Below the pieces are notes generated by a model, which searched no databases, had not been told where the DNA came from, and worked only from the letters and a program-made list of their open reading frames with translations. DNA of 64,000 bases from Lachnospira sp900551945. GTDB lineage: Bacteria; Bacillota; Clostridia; Lachnospirales; Lachnospiraceae. Where the stretch lies: contig DBFCCI010000022.1 in assembly GCA_048380335.1 (NCBI GenBank), positions 1 to 64,000 of the forward strand. Reading direction: 5' to 3'. Positions 8,553 through 15,626 of the stretch are shown here, one piece after another. Every line of letters begins with the position of its first letter. The stretch's first letter is position 1. The translations under genes and the position numbers were made by a program.

Positions 8553-8600
8553 TATATAAATACACACACACCAGTGAAAGTACAATAACATGTATTTGTA
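8542..8600 (+). repeat. Family 1 palindromic element, copy R2 (left half only)
   Basis: The left arm (from GATATC at 8542), the ACACACACCAG block and GAAAGTACAA are present, followed by TGTATTTGTA. The right half is missing, and the tRNA-Leu copy 2 promoter begins about 20 nt later. The stop codon of the preceding gene (8550-8552) lies inside the element. Confidence 0.65.
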
Positions 8601-8619
8601 TTTTTTGGTTGGAAAGGGA

Positions 8620-8648
8620 TTGACAATTGGGGAAAGGTATAGTATAAT
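8620..8648 (+). promoter_or_regulatory. Promoter of tRNA-Leu unit 2
   Basis: Perfect TTGACA (8620-8625), 17-bp spacer and perfect TATAAT (8643-8648), as expected for strong stable-RNA transcription. The leader hairpins of unit 1 are kept, with one arm base changed (ACAACA). Confidence 0.9.
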
Positions 8649-8696
8649 TCATTATCGTTGTGAGTCTACAACAGTGTACAATTTAATAGTACATGA

Positions 8697-8781
8697 GCAG
8701 TCGTGGCGGAATTGGCATACGCGCTAGACTAAGGATCTAGTGAGCATTGCGCTCGTGCGGGTTCAAGTCCCGCCGACTGCA
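8697..8781 (+). tRNA. tRNA-Leu (anticodon AAG), copy 2
   Basis: The same 85 nt as copies 1 and 3: class II cloverleaf, anticodon loop CTAAGGA, discriminator A, no encoded CCA. Confidence 0.95.
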
Positions 8782-8789
8782 CTGGGTTT

Positions 8790-8865
8790 AAGCTGTTACT
8801 TTATGAATATCATAGAGTAGCAGCTTTTTTGTTACAAAAGTATGGGAAAACCCCATTTTTTTAGA
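8790..8865 (+). terminator. Tandem terminators of tRNA-Leu unit 2
   Basis: First hairpin: AAGCTGTTACTTTATGA pairs with TCATAGAGTAGCAGCTT, followed by TTTTTT (8790-8829). A second small hairpin, ATGGG-AAAAC-CCCAT plus a T-run, follows at 8842-8865. The next 150 bp up to the unit 3 promoter hold nothing recognisable. Confidence 0.75.
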
Positions 8866-9024
8866 TATGGGATGGTAGCACGAATATAAAAATTATAGTT
8901 GTTTCGCAGGCACACTTGATGAGTGTAAATAACTTCTAGAGATTATGTCTAAGAACTATTATGATTTGTTTTTTTGGCAGTTAAAAGAATGTTAGATAAT
9001 TAACTAAAAATAACAAAAAAAGTA

Positions 9025-9053
9025 TTGACAATAGAAAAAGATAATGATATTAT
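9025..9053 (+). promoter_or_regulatory. Promoter of tRNA-Leu unit 3
   Basis: TTGACA (9025-9030), 17-bp spacer, TATTAT (9048-9053). The conserved leader hairpins follow at 9061-9098. Confidence 0.8.
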
Positions 9054-9101
9054 AATTAGGCGTTGTGAATTTACAACGGTGTACAATTTAATAGTACATA
9101 A

Positions 9102-9186
9102 GCAGTCGTGGCGGAATTGGCATACGCGCTAGACTAAGGATCTAGTGAGCATTGCGCTCGTGCGGGTTCAAGTCCCGCCGACTGCA
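9102..9186 (+). tRNA. tRNA-Leu (anticodon AAG), copy 3
   Basis: Third 85-nt copy with the AAG anticodon and no encoded CCA. It lies 291 bp upstream of leuS but has its own promoter and terminator. Confidence 0.95.
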
Positions 9187-9194
9187 CTGGGTTG

Positions 9195-9236
9195 AAAGCT
9201 GTTACTTTATGGTTTCATAGAGTGGCAGCTTTTTTG
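9195..9236 (+). terminator. Terminator of tRNA-Leu unit 3
   Basis: A hairpin opening with AAAGCTGTTACTTTATG and closing with CATAGAGTGGCAGCTTTT, running into T residues; homologous to the terminators of units 1 and 2. Confidence 0.8.
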
Positions 9237-9405
9237 TATATTATTTTAAGAATATAGTTATCGACTTACATTTTAAGAAACAATAAGTGTGGTTGGTTAA
9301 TTATGTGGATTGCAAATATACAATTGACTAAGTATAGTTGACATTTTTATAAAAAAATAGTTAGAACGGTATTGTTTAATGTGGTGATGAAAGCCACAAA
9401 AATAG

Positions 9406-9434
9406 TTGATATTATAAGTAAAATGATTTAAAAT
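9406..9434 (+). promoter_or_regulatory. Probable leuS promoter
   Basis: TTGATA (9406-9411), 17-bp spacer, TAAAAT (9429-9434), giving a leader of about 35 nt. The leader is too short for a T-box, and no T-box sequence was seen upstream of leuS. Confidence 0.55.
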
Positions 9435-9476
9435 AAACCTTATTATAAGTGCTTATGCACAGAAATGAGGAGTATA

Positions 9477-11900
9477 ATGGAAAAGAGTTACAATCCAAAA
9501 GTCATTGAAAAGAAATGGCAGAAGTACTGGGAAGAAAATCAAACATTTAAAACAGACGTATGGGATTTTAGCAAGCCAAAGTATTATGTGCTTGATATGT
9601 TCCCTTACCCATCAGGAGTAGGTCTTCATGCAGGACACCCTGAAGGATATACAGCAACAGATATTACATCAAGAATGAAGAGAATGCAGGGCTACAATGT
9701 TCTTCACCCAATGGGATATGACTCATTTGGACTTCCTGCTGAACAATATGCAGTAAAGACAGGTAACAATCCTAATGGTTTTACAGAAAAGAATATTGAA
9801 ACATTTACAGGACAGTTAAAGGAGTTAGGCTTTGACTATGATTGGTCTAAATGTATCGCAACAAGTGACCCTAAGTTCTATAAGTGGACTCAGTGGATAT
9901 TTAAGAAGTTATATGAAGACGGTTTTGCAAAATATATTGATATGCCAGTAAACTGGTGTGAAGAATTGGGAACAGTTCTTTCTAACGATGAAGTTATTGA
10001 CGGAAAGTCTGAAAGAGGTGGTTATCCTGTAATTCGTAAGAATATGAAACAGTGGGTAATCGACCAGCCAGCATTTGCTGAAGCACTTCTTGAAGGGCTT
10101 GATGAGATAGATTGGCCAGAGTCAACAAAGGAAATGCAAAGACACTGGATTGGCAAGTCAGAAGGTGTTGAAGTTGACTTTAAGATAGTAGGTGGTGGAG
10201 AATTTTCTATCTATACTACTTGTATAGAAACAATATACGGTATTACATTTATGGTACTTGCACCAGATGGACAGACTGTAAAAGACCTTATGCCTAGAAT
10301 TGAAAATAAGGAAGAAGTTCAAGCTTATATCAACGAAACATTAAAGAAAAATGATATGGATAGAACTGAACTTAATAAGACTAAGTCTGGTTGTCAGTTA
10401 AAGGGCGTATATGCAGTTAATCCTGTAAATGGCAAAGAAGTTCCATTATTTATTGGTGACTTTGTACTTGCCAATTACGGTACAGGTGCAGTTATGGCTG
10501 TTCCTACACATGACCAACGTGATTTTGAATATGCTAAGGCTCATAATATCGAGATGATTCAAGTAATTGAAGGTGGCGATGTAACTGAAAAGGCATTTGA
10601 AAAGGGCGAGTATTTAGGAAAGGGCTGTAAGCTTATTAATTCAGAAGAGTTTAGTGGTCTTACAGTTGAAGAAGCTAAAGAAGCTATCACTGAAAAAGTT
10701 GTTAAAATGGGAGTTGGTCGTAAGAAAGTCAATTATCATTTTAGAGAGTGGATATTTGCAAGACAAAGATACTGGGGAGAACCAGTGCCTGTATGGTATG
10801 AAGAAGACGGTACAATTCATGTACTTGATGATGAAGAACTTCCACTTATCTTACCTGAACTTGAAGATTATAAGGGTAAAAATGGAAAAGCTCCTCTTGA
10901 AAATGCAGTTGAATGGAAGAAGTATGAAAAGAATGGAGTTAAAGGCACAAGAGAAACTTCAACAATGCCAGGTAGTGCAGGTTCAAGCTGGTATTATTTA
11001 AGATATATTGACCCTGATAACGACAAGGAATTTGCTAATCAAGAGTTATTAAAGCATTGGATGCCTGTTGACCTTTATATTGGTGGTCCAGAACATGCTG
11101 TAGGTCATCTTATGTATTCAAGAATTTGGAATCATTATCTTTATGACAAGGGATTATCACCCGTTAAAGAACCATTTAAGAAGCTTGTTCATCAAGGTAT
11201 GATTTTAGGTTCAAATGGTATCAAGATGGGTAAGAGATTTCCTGAGTTTGTCGTTAATCCTAGTGACATTGTAAGAGATTACGGTGCAGATACATTAAGA
11301 CTTTATGAAATGTTTATGGGTCCACTTGAAGCTTCTAAGCCTTGGAGTCAGCAGGGTGTTGAAGGTGCGAGAAGATTTATTAACAAGGTATGGAATTTCT
11401 TTACAGACGAAAGTCATATTGTTAAGGAAAATGAAGGCTCTCTTGCTAAGGTATACAACCAGACTGTTAAAAAGGTAACAAGTGACTTTGAAGAATTAGG
11501 CTTTAATACTGCTATCAGTCAGATGATGATATTTATTAACAATGTAACTAAGGCTGGAGAATGCCCTGTTGAATATGCAGAAGGCTTTATTAAGATGTTT
11601 TCTTGTATATGTCCTCATGTTGGCGAGGAACTTTGGGAAATCTTAGGTCATGAAGGTACTATTGCTTACGAAAAATGGCCTGAATTTGATGAAGCTGCTA
11701 TCGTTGAAGATACAGTTACTATCGGTGTTCAGGTTAATGGTAAGGTTAGAGGTACTGTTGAACTTGCTGTTGATGAGGATGAGGCTTCTGCTAAGGAAAA
11801 GGCTAAGGCTGTTGAAGGCGTTGCAAGAGCAATTGATGGCAAGACAATTGTTAAGGAAATCTACATTAAGGGTAAGATTTTAAATATTGTTGTGAAGTAA
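9477..11900 (+). CDS. leuS: Leucyl-tRNA synthetase
   Basis: Charges tRNA-Leu with leucine in the cytoplasm. The product is 807 aa, normal for bacterial LeuRS. Class I motifs are present: the HIGH equivalent HAGH (51-54) and the KMSKS equivalent as KMGKR (583-587), a form I recall from other clostridial LeuRS. The CP1 editing domain occupies about 220-420 (ANYGTGAVMAVPTHDQRD), followed by the anticodon-binding domain and a C-terminal domain. The ATG at 9477 is chosen over 9465 because GAGGAG lies just before it. Three tRNA-Leu genes lie upstream; no T-box was seen. Confidence 0.97.
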   Translation: MEKSYNPKVIEKKWQKYWEENQTFKTDVWDFSKPKYYVLDMFPYPSGVGLHAGHPEGYTATDITSRMKRMQGYNVLHPMGYDSFGLPAEQYAVKTGNNPNGFTEKNIETFTGQLKELGFDYDWSKCIATSDPKFYKWTQWIFKKLYEDGFAKYIDMPVNWCEELGTVLSNDEVIDGKSERGGYPVIRKNMKQWVIDQPAFAEALLEGLDEIDWPESTKEMQRHWIGKSEGVEVDFKIVGGGEFSIYTTCIETIYGITFMVLAPDGQTVKDLMPRIENKEEVQAYINETLKKNDMDRTELNKTKSGCQLKGVYAVNPVNGKEVPLFIGDFVLANYGTGAVMAVPTHDQRDFEYAKAHNIEMIQVIEGGDVTEKAFEKGEYLGKGCKLINSEEFSGLTVEEAKEAITEKVVKMGVGRKKVNYHFREWIFARQRYWGEPVPVWYEEDGTIHVLDDEELPLILPELEDYKGKNGKAPLENAVEWKKYEKNGVKGTRETSTMPGSAGSSWYYLRYIDPDNDKEFANQELLKHWMPVDLYIGGPEHAVGHLMYSRIWNHYLYDKGLSPVKEPFKKLVHQGMILGSNGIKMGKRFPEFVVNPSDIVRDYGADTLRLYEMFMGPLEASKPWSQQGVEGARRFINKVWNFFTDESHIVKENEGSLAKVYNQTVKKVTSDFEELGFNTAISQMMIFINNVTKAGECPVEYAEGFIKMFSCICPHVGEELWEILGHEGTIAYEKWPEFDEAAIVEDTVTIGVQVNGKVRGTVELAVDEDEASAKEKAKAVEGVARAIDGKTIVKEIYIKGKILNIVVK

Positions 11901-11910
11901 GATAATGTTT

Positions 11911-12255
11911 TATGTAGTGTGTTGGCAGACGTAAAAAGGAGCTGTATTTTATAGTTGATGGATAAAAGCTAAGTAATTCTAAGATGTGCTGAAAAAATGA
12001 TGAAAACGAATGTGAACGCAACTTGAGAAACTCACAAAATGAGTTTCTCAAGTTATCGCGACAGTCGCCAAGGTCTTGTGTAAACACAGACTTTGGCTCG
12101 TTGTTCGCGTAAATGAATGCGACGTCGTGTCGCTCATTGCTTGAACCGACGTCCTGTCGGGTCATCACTGTGTATTTAACGCACAACTAAGAACTACTAA
12201 GCTTTTAACATATACAATAAAATACAGCCCCTTCCTACGTCTGCTTTTCTACATT
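11911..12255 (+). repeat. Family 2 palindromic element F2a (largest copy)
   Basis: Starts 10 nt after the leuS stop. Nested outer arms: ATGTAG/CTACAT, GCAGACGTA (11925-11933) with TACGTCTGC (12236-12244), then GCTGTATTTTAT/ATAAAATACAGC. The family blocks TTGATGGATAAAAGCTAAG and CATATAC are present. The interior carries a perfect 15-bp hairpin (12020-12034 with 12040-12054), GCGACAGTCGC, and small hairpins GCGAC-GTCGT-GTCGC and ACCGAC-GTCCT-GTCGGGT. Any protein reading of it is unconvincing. Confidence 0.75.
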
Positions 12256-12460
12256 GTTTTATATTTTATAAGATTTTGATAAACTTGGAGTTTTAATTTG
12301 TGTAAATATGTTTTGGAGTGCTGTGAGTGAGGATAGAATTGTTTTAATTTAGCGAATGATATAAAACAGTCCCTTCTTACATCTGCTTTTCTACATTGTT
12401 TTTATTTTATAAGATTTTGAGAAGAAGCTTGGAGTTGTATATTTGTGTAGATATGTATAA
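12211..12460 (+). repeat. Direct repeat of about 100 bp (two units)
   Basis: The segment 12211-12318 recurs at about 12358-12460 with substitutions; both contain CTGCTTTTCTACATTGTTTT and TTTTATAAGATTTTGA. The first unit overlaps the right arm of F2a, so the second looks like a duplicated element flank. The remaining sequence to 12750 contains the 12605-12645 block shared with 2037-2076 and otherwise nothing I can name. Confidence 0.65.
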
Positions 12461-12750
12461 TATGTTTTTGTGAGTATGGACAACATTGTGCAATTTTTTA
12501 AATTTGCTTATTTATAGATACTAAGAAAAATTTTATTGAGTTTGTTGTGATATATTTTTTGGTGTAAGTGTGGCGTATGGAGATTGATATTATAAATTGC
12601 TGAGTTTGCACAAGAGTTTATGAATTGTTGTGATGACTTGAGAAAATAAGAGAGTGAGTTTATTATAGGTGTGTTGGAGTGATTTATTAATAGAAAAATA
12701 AAATGGGATTTTGGATAAGTTTTGGAAGTTTTTAGGATTGGAGAAAGAAA

Positions 12751-13737
12751 ATGGATAGTTTTGTTTATAGTTTGAATGCTACGATACCTATTTTTCTTGT
12801 TATGGTATTGGGTGGCGTTATTAAAAAGCTGGGTGTTATAGATGACCATTTTGCGAAAAAGGCTAATAAGTATGTGTTTGATGTTGCGCTTCCTGTTATG
12901 TTGTTTCGTGATATAGCTTCTGCGGATATGACATCTCAGTTTGATGCTAAGTTTGTCTTTTATTGTATGTTTGTAACTATATTTATGTTTGTTGCGATAT
13001 GGGTGCTTACGGAAATTTTTATGAAAGACGATACGATGAAGGGTAGCTTTGTGCAAGGTTCTTGTAGAAGTAGTGCGGCTATTCTTGGTATGGCATTTAT
13101 ACAGAATATGTACTCTGATACGGGAATGGCTCCGCTTATGATTGTGTCAGCAGTTCCATTTTTTAATATAATATCAGTAATTATTCTTACTTTTAAAGCT
13201 CACCCAGAATTAAAGAAAGAAAATGTTTCGCAAGACAATATTAGCAATAATAAAAACAAGCTGAAAACTATTAAAAAGGCTTGTATTAACATATTAAAGA
13301 ACCCTATTATTATAGGTATATTTTTAGGACTTCCATTTTCACTTCTTCATGTTCAATTTCCAGTGTTTATGCAAAAGACGATTAACAGTATAGCTCAAAC
13401 TGCCACTCCTATTGCGTTAATTGTTATCGGAGCAAGTTTTGAAGGCAGAAAGGCTATAAAGAAGATAAAGCCTACAATTATAGCGACATTTATTAAGCTT
13501 ATAGGGCTTGGAGCTGTATTTATGCCACTTGGTATATTTATTGGCTTTAGAAATCAAGAACTTATGGCTATTCTTATAATGCTTGCGTCACCTACAACAG
13601 TAAGTAGTTATATTATGGCTGAAAATATGGACAACGACGGTGTGCTTGCGTCAAGTATTATAGTTCTTACAACGGTGCTTTCGTCTATTACACTTACGGG
13701 CTGGATATTTATTCTTAGGTGGTTTGGGCTTGTATAA
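12751..13737 (+). CDS. AEC (auxin efflux carrier) family transporter
   Basis: A 328-aa integral membrane protein with about ten hydrophobic segments and the AEC/PIN-like layout: an N-terminal bundle starting IPIFLVMVLGGVIKKLG, a charged cytoplasmic loop near 155-185, then a second bundle. Bacterial AEC proteins export or import small organic acids such as malate; the substrate cannot be told here. SD GGAGAAAG precedes the ATG. It is probably monocistronic, since scfA downstream has its own promoter. Confidence 0.88.
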   Translation: MDSFVYSLNATIPIFLVMVLGGVIKKLGVIDDHFAKKANKYVFDVALPVMLFRDIASADMTSQFDAKFVFYCMFVTIFMFVAIWVLTEIFMKDDTMKGSFVQGSCRSSAAILGMAFIQNMYSDTGMAPLMIVSAVPFFNIISVIILTFKAHPELKKENVSQDNISNNKNKLKTIKKACINILKNPIIIGIFLGLPFSLLHVQFPVFMQKTINSIAQTATPIALIVIGASFEGRKAIKKIKPTIIATFIKLIGLGAVFMPLGIFIGFRNQELMAILIMLASPTTVSSYIMAENMDNDGVLASSIIVLTTVLSSITLTGWIFILRWFGLV

Positions 13738-13772
13738 TTATTTATTTTATAAAAATAAAAATAAAAAAGAAA

Positions 13773-13801
13773 TTGAAATGAAATAATCTATATGATATAA
13801 T
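13773..13801 (+). promoter_or_regulatory. Promoter of scfA
   Basis: TTGAAA (13773-13778), 17-bp spacer, TATAAT (13796-13801), 21 nt upstream of a strong AAGGAGGT SD at 13821-13828. Confidence 0.8.
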
Positions 13802-13834
13802 GACTTTTAGTTTATAATAAAAGGAGGTATTGTC

Positions 13835-13981
13835 GTGAAGCATATTAAGACAATCAGCAACCGCGTATTAAAGGATACAATGAAGCATGGTGGATGTGGC
13901 GAATGTCAGACATCATGTCAGTCAGCTTGTAAGACATCATGTACAGTTGGAAATCAGAGCTGCGAGAACAAGAATAACTAA
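13835..13981 (+). CDS. scfA: SCIFF family ribosomal peptide precursor (six Cys in forty-five)
   Basis: A 48-aa peptide with GTG start and SD AAGGAGG. The leader MKHIKTISNR is followed by a core with six cysteines (C21, C24, C28, C32, C36, C43), the SCIFF hallmark. The adjacent radical SAM enzyme is expected to install thioether (sactipeptide/ranthipeptide-type) crosslinks from these cysteines. SCIFF peptides are near-universal in Clostridia and their role is not settled; quorum-type signalling has been proposed. A terminator separates it from scfB. Confidence 0.95.
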   Translation: MKHIKTISNRVLKDTMKHGGCGECQTSCQSACKTSCTVGNQSCENKNN

Positions 13982-14000
13982 TATTTATTTTTGAAGTAGT

Positions 14001-14036
14001 AAGAGAGTGTGAAGACATTTTGACACTCTCTTATTT
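14001..14036 (+). terminator. Terminator/attenuator after scfA
   Basis: AAGAGAGTGT pairs with ACACTCTCTT around a 12-nt loop, followed by a T-rich tract. It would let the peptide be transcribed in excess over its maturase. Confidence 0.75.
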
Positions 14037-14233
14037 TCTCAAGAATTGCATTTAATTGATTTTTTGTATGCAGTATTGGGTATGTTCTTAGGCTAATGTA
14101 TATAAGCTTTATATATTAGAAAGTCAGAATGACGTATCTGATAACTTGATATTAAGAATAATTGGGAAGTTCTATGATATTTGTATAGAATACCTAAAAA
14201 TATTAACATAAATAAAGAAATGAGAATGAAAGA

Positions 14234-15592
14234 ATGGTACATCAGTATAAAAATAACGGATATAACATTGTGTTAGATGTTAATAGTGGTTCGGTGCATA
14301 TCGTTGATGATGTTGTATATGACACATTAGAATTATATGAAGACCACACATTTGAAGAAATAATTAATAAATTAGAAGAAAAATATCCAGATAACGATAT
14401 AAGAGAAGCATATTCAGAAATTACTGAATTAAAAGAAGCTGGTCAATTATTTACAGAAGATATTTATGAAAATTATATAGACTCATTTAAAGATAGACAG
14501 ACAGTAGTTAAGGCACTCTGTCTTCACATTGCACATGATTGTAACCTTGCTTGTAAGTACTGCTTTGCAGAAGAAGGTGAGTATCATGGCAGACGTGCAT
14601 TGATGAGCTTTGAAGTTGGTAAAAAGGCACTTGATTTCCTTGTGGCTAATTCAGGCTCAAGAAGAAATCTTGAAGTTGATTTTTTTGGTGGTGAGCCAAC
14701 AATGAACTTTGAAGTTGTAAAACAGCTTGTTGAATATGGAAGAAGTATTGAAGAAGCTAACAACAAGAAGTTTAGATTTACACTCACAACTAATGGTATA
14801 CTTCTTAACGATGAAATTCTTGAGTTTGCTAATAAGGAAATGTCAAATGTCGTATTAAGTATAGATGGTCGTAAAGAGATTAATGACCTTATGCGTCCTA
14901 CAAGAAATAATCATGGAAGTTCATATGATATTATTATGCCTAAGTTTAAGAAGGTGGCAGAAAGCAGAAATCAGATGAATTATTATGTAAGAGGAACATT
15001 TACACATAATAATCTTGACTTTTCAAAAGATGTATTCCATCTTGCAGATGAGGGCTTTGAGCAGATATCAGTAGAGCCTGTTGTAGCACAGCCTACAGAT
15101 GATTACGCAATAAGAGAAGAAGATATTCCAACAATATTAGAGCAATATGACATACTTGCTAAGGAACTTGTAAAGAGAAAGAAAGCAGGAAATGGTTTCA
15201 ATTTCTTCCACTTTATGATTGACTTAAATGGTGGTCCATGTGTAGCAAAGAGATTATCAGGATGTGGTTCAGGCTGTGAATATTTAGCCGTTACACCTTG
15301 GGGCGATTTCTATCCATGTCATCAGTTCGTTGGTAACGAAGATTTCCTTATGGGAAATGTTGACGAGGGAATTATAAGAAATGATATAGCAGACGAATTT
15401 AAAAGCTGTAATGTTTACTCAAAGGAAAAATGTAAAAAGTGTTTTGCTAAGTTTTTCTGTAGTGGTGGTTGTGCAGCAAATTCATATAATTTCCACGGCA
15501 ATATCAATGACGCTTATGACGTTGGTTGTGAATTGCAGAAAAAGAGAGTTGAGTGCGCTATAATGATTAAAGCTGCACTTGCTGATAAATAA
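14234..15592 (+). CDS. scfB: SCIFF radical SAM maturase with SPASM domain
   Basis: A 452-aa radical SAM peptide-modifying enzyme. The N-terminal 75 aa resemble a precursor-binding (RRE-like) domain. The radical SAM cluster ligands are C103, C107 and C110 (CNLACKYC). The C-terminal SPASM/twitch region carries two Cys groups, CVAKRLSGCGSGC...PC and CNVYSKEKCKKC...CSGGC, for auxiliary 4Fe-4S clusters. It lies 252 nt after scfA and just before secDF, the usual clostridial arrangement. It presumably forms thioethers in ScfA using SAM. Confidence 0.95.
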   Translation: MVHQYKNNGYNIVLDVNSGSVHIVDDVVYDTLELYEDHTFEEIINKLEEKYPDNDIREAYSEITELKEAGQLFTEDIYENYIDSFKDRQTVVKALCLHIAHDCNLACKYCFAEEGEYHGRRALMSFEVGKKALDFLVANSGSRRNLEVDFFGGEPTMNFEVVKQLVEYGRSIEEANNKKFRFTLTTNGILLNDEILEFANKEMSNVVLSIDGRKEINDLMRPTRNNHGSSYDIIMPKFKKVAESRNQMNYYVRGTFTHNNLDFSKDVFHLADEGFEQISVEPVVAQPTDDYAIREEDIPTILEQYDILAKELVKRKKAGNGFNFFHFMIDLNGGPCVAKRLSGCGSGCEYLAVTPWGDFYPCHQFVGNEDFLMGNVDEGIIRNDIADEFKSCNVYSKEKCKKCFAKFFCSGGCAANSYNFHGNINDAYDVGCELQKKRVECAIMIKAALADK

Positions 15593-15626
15593 GTAAATAT
15601 ATAAGGTGAAGGGAGATTTACAAGCA

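Noticed and set aside
9187..9476. Possible T-box riboswitch before leuS
   Set aside because: No T-box core sequence or long leader; the only hairpin is the tRNA terminator.
11866..12186. 106-aa reading frame on the - strand after leuS
   Set aside because: It lies entirely over palindrome F2a and the end of leuS, has no SD, and its apparent protein is a by-product of the hairpin arms.
12508..13056. 182-aa reading frame on the - strand
   Set aside because: Low-complexity shadow of the AEC transporter gene and its AT-rich leader; no SD.
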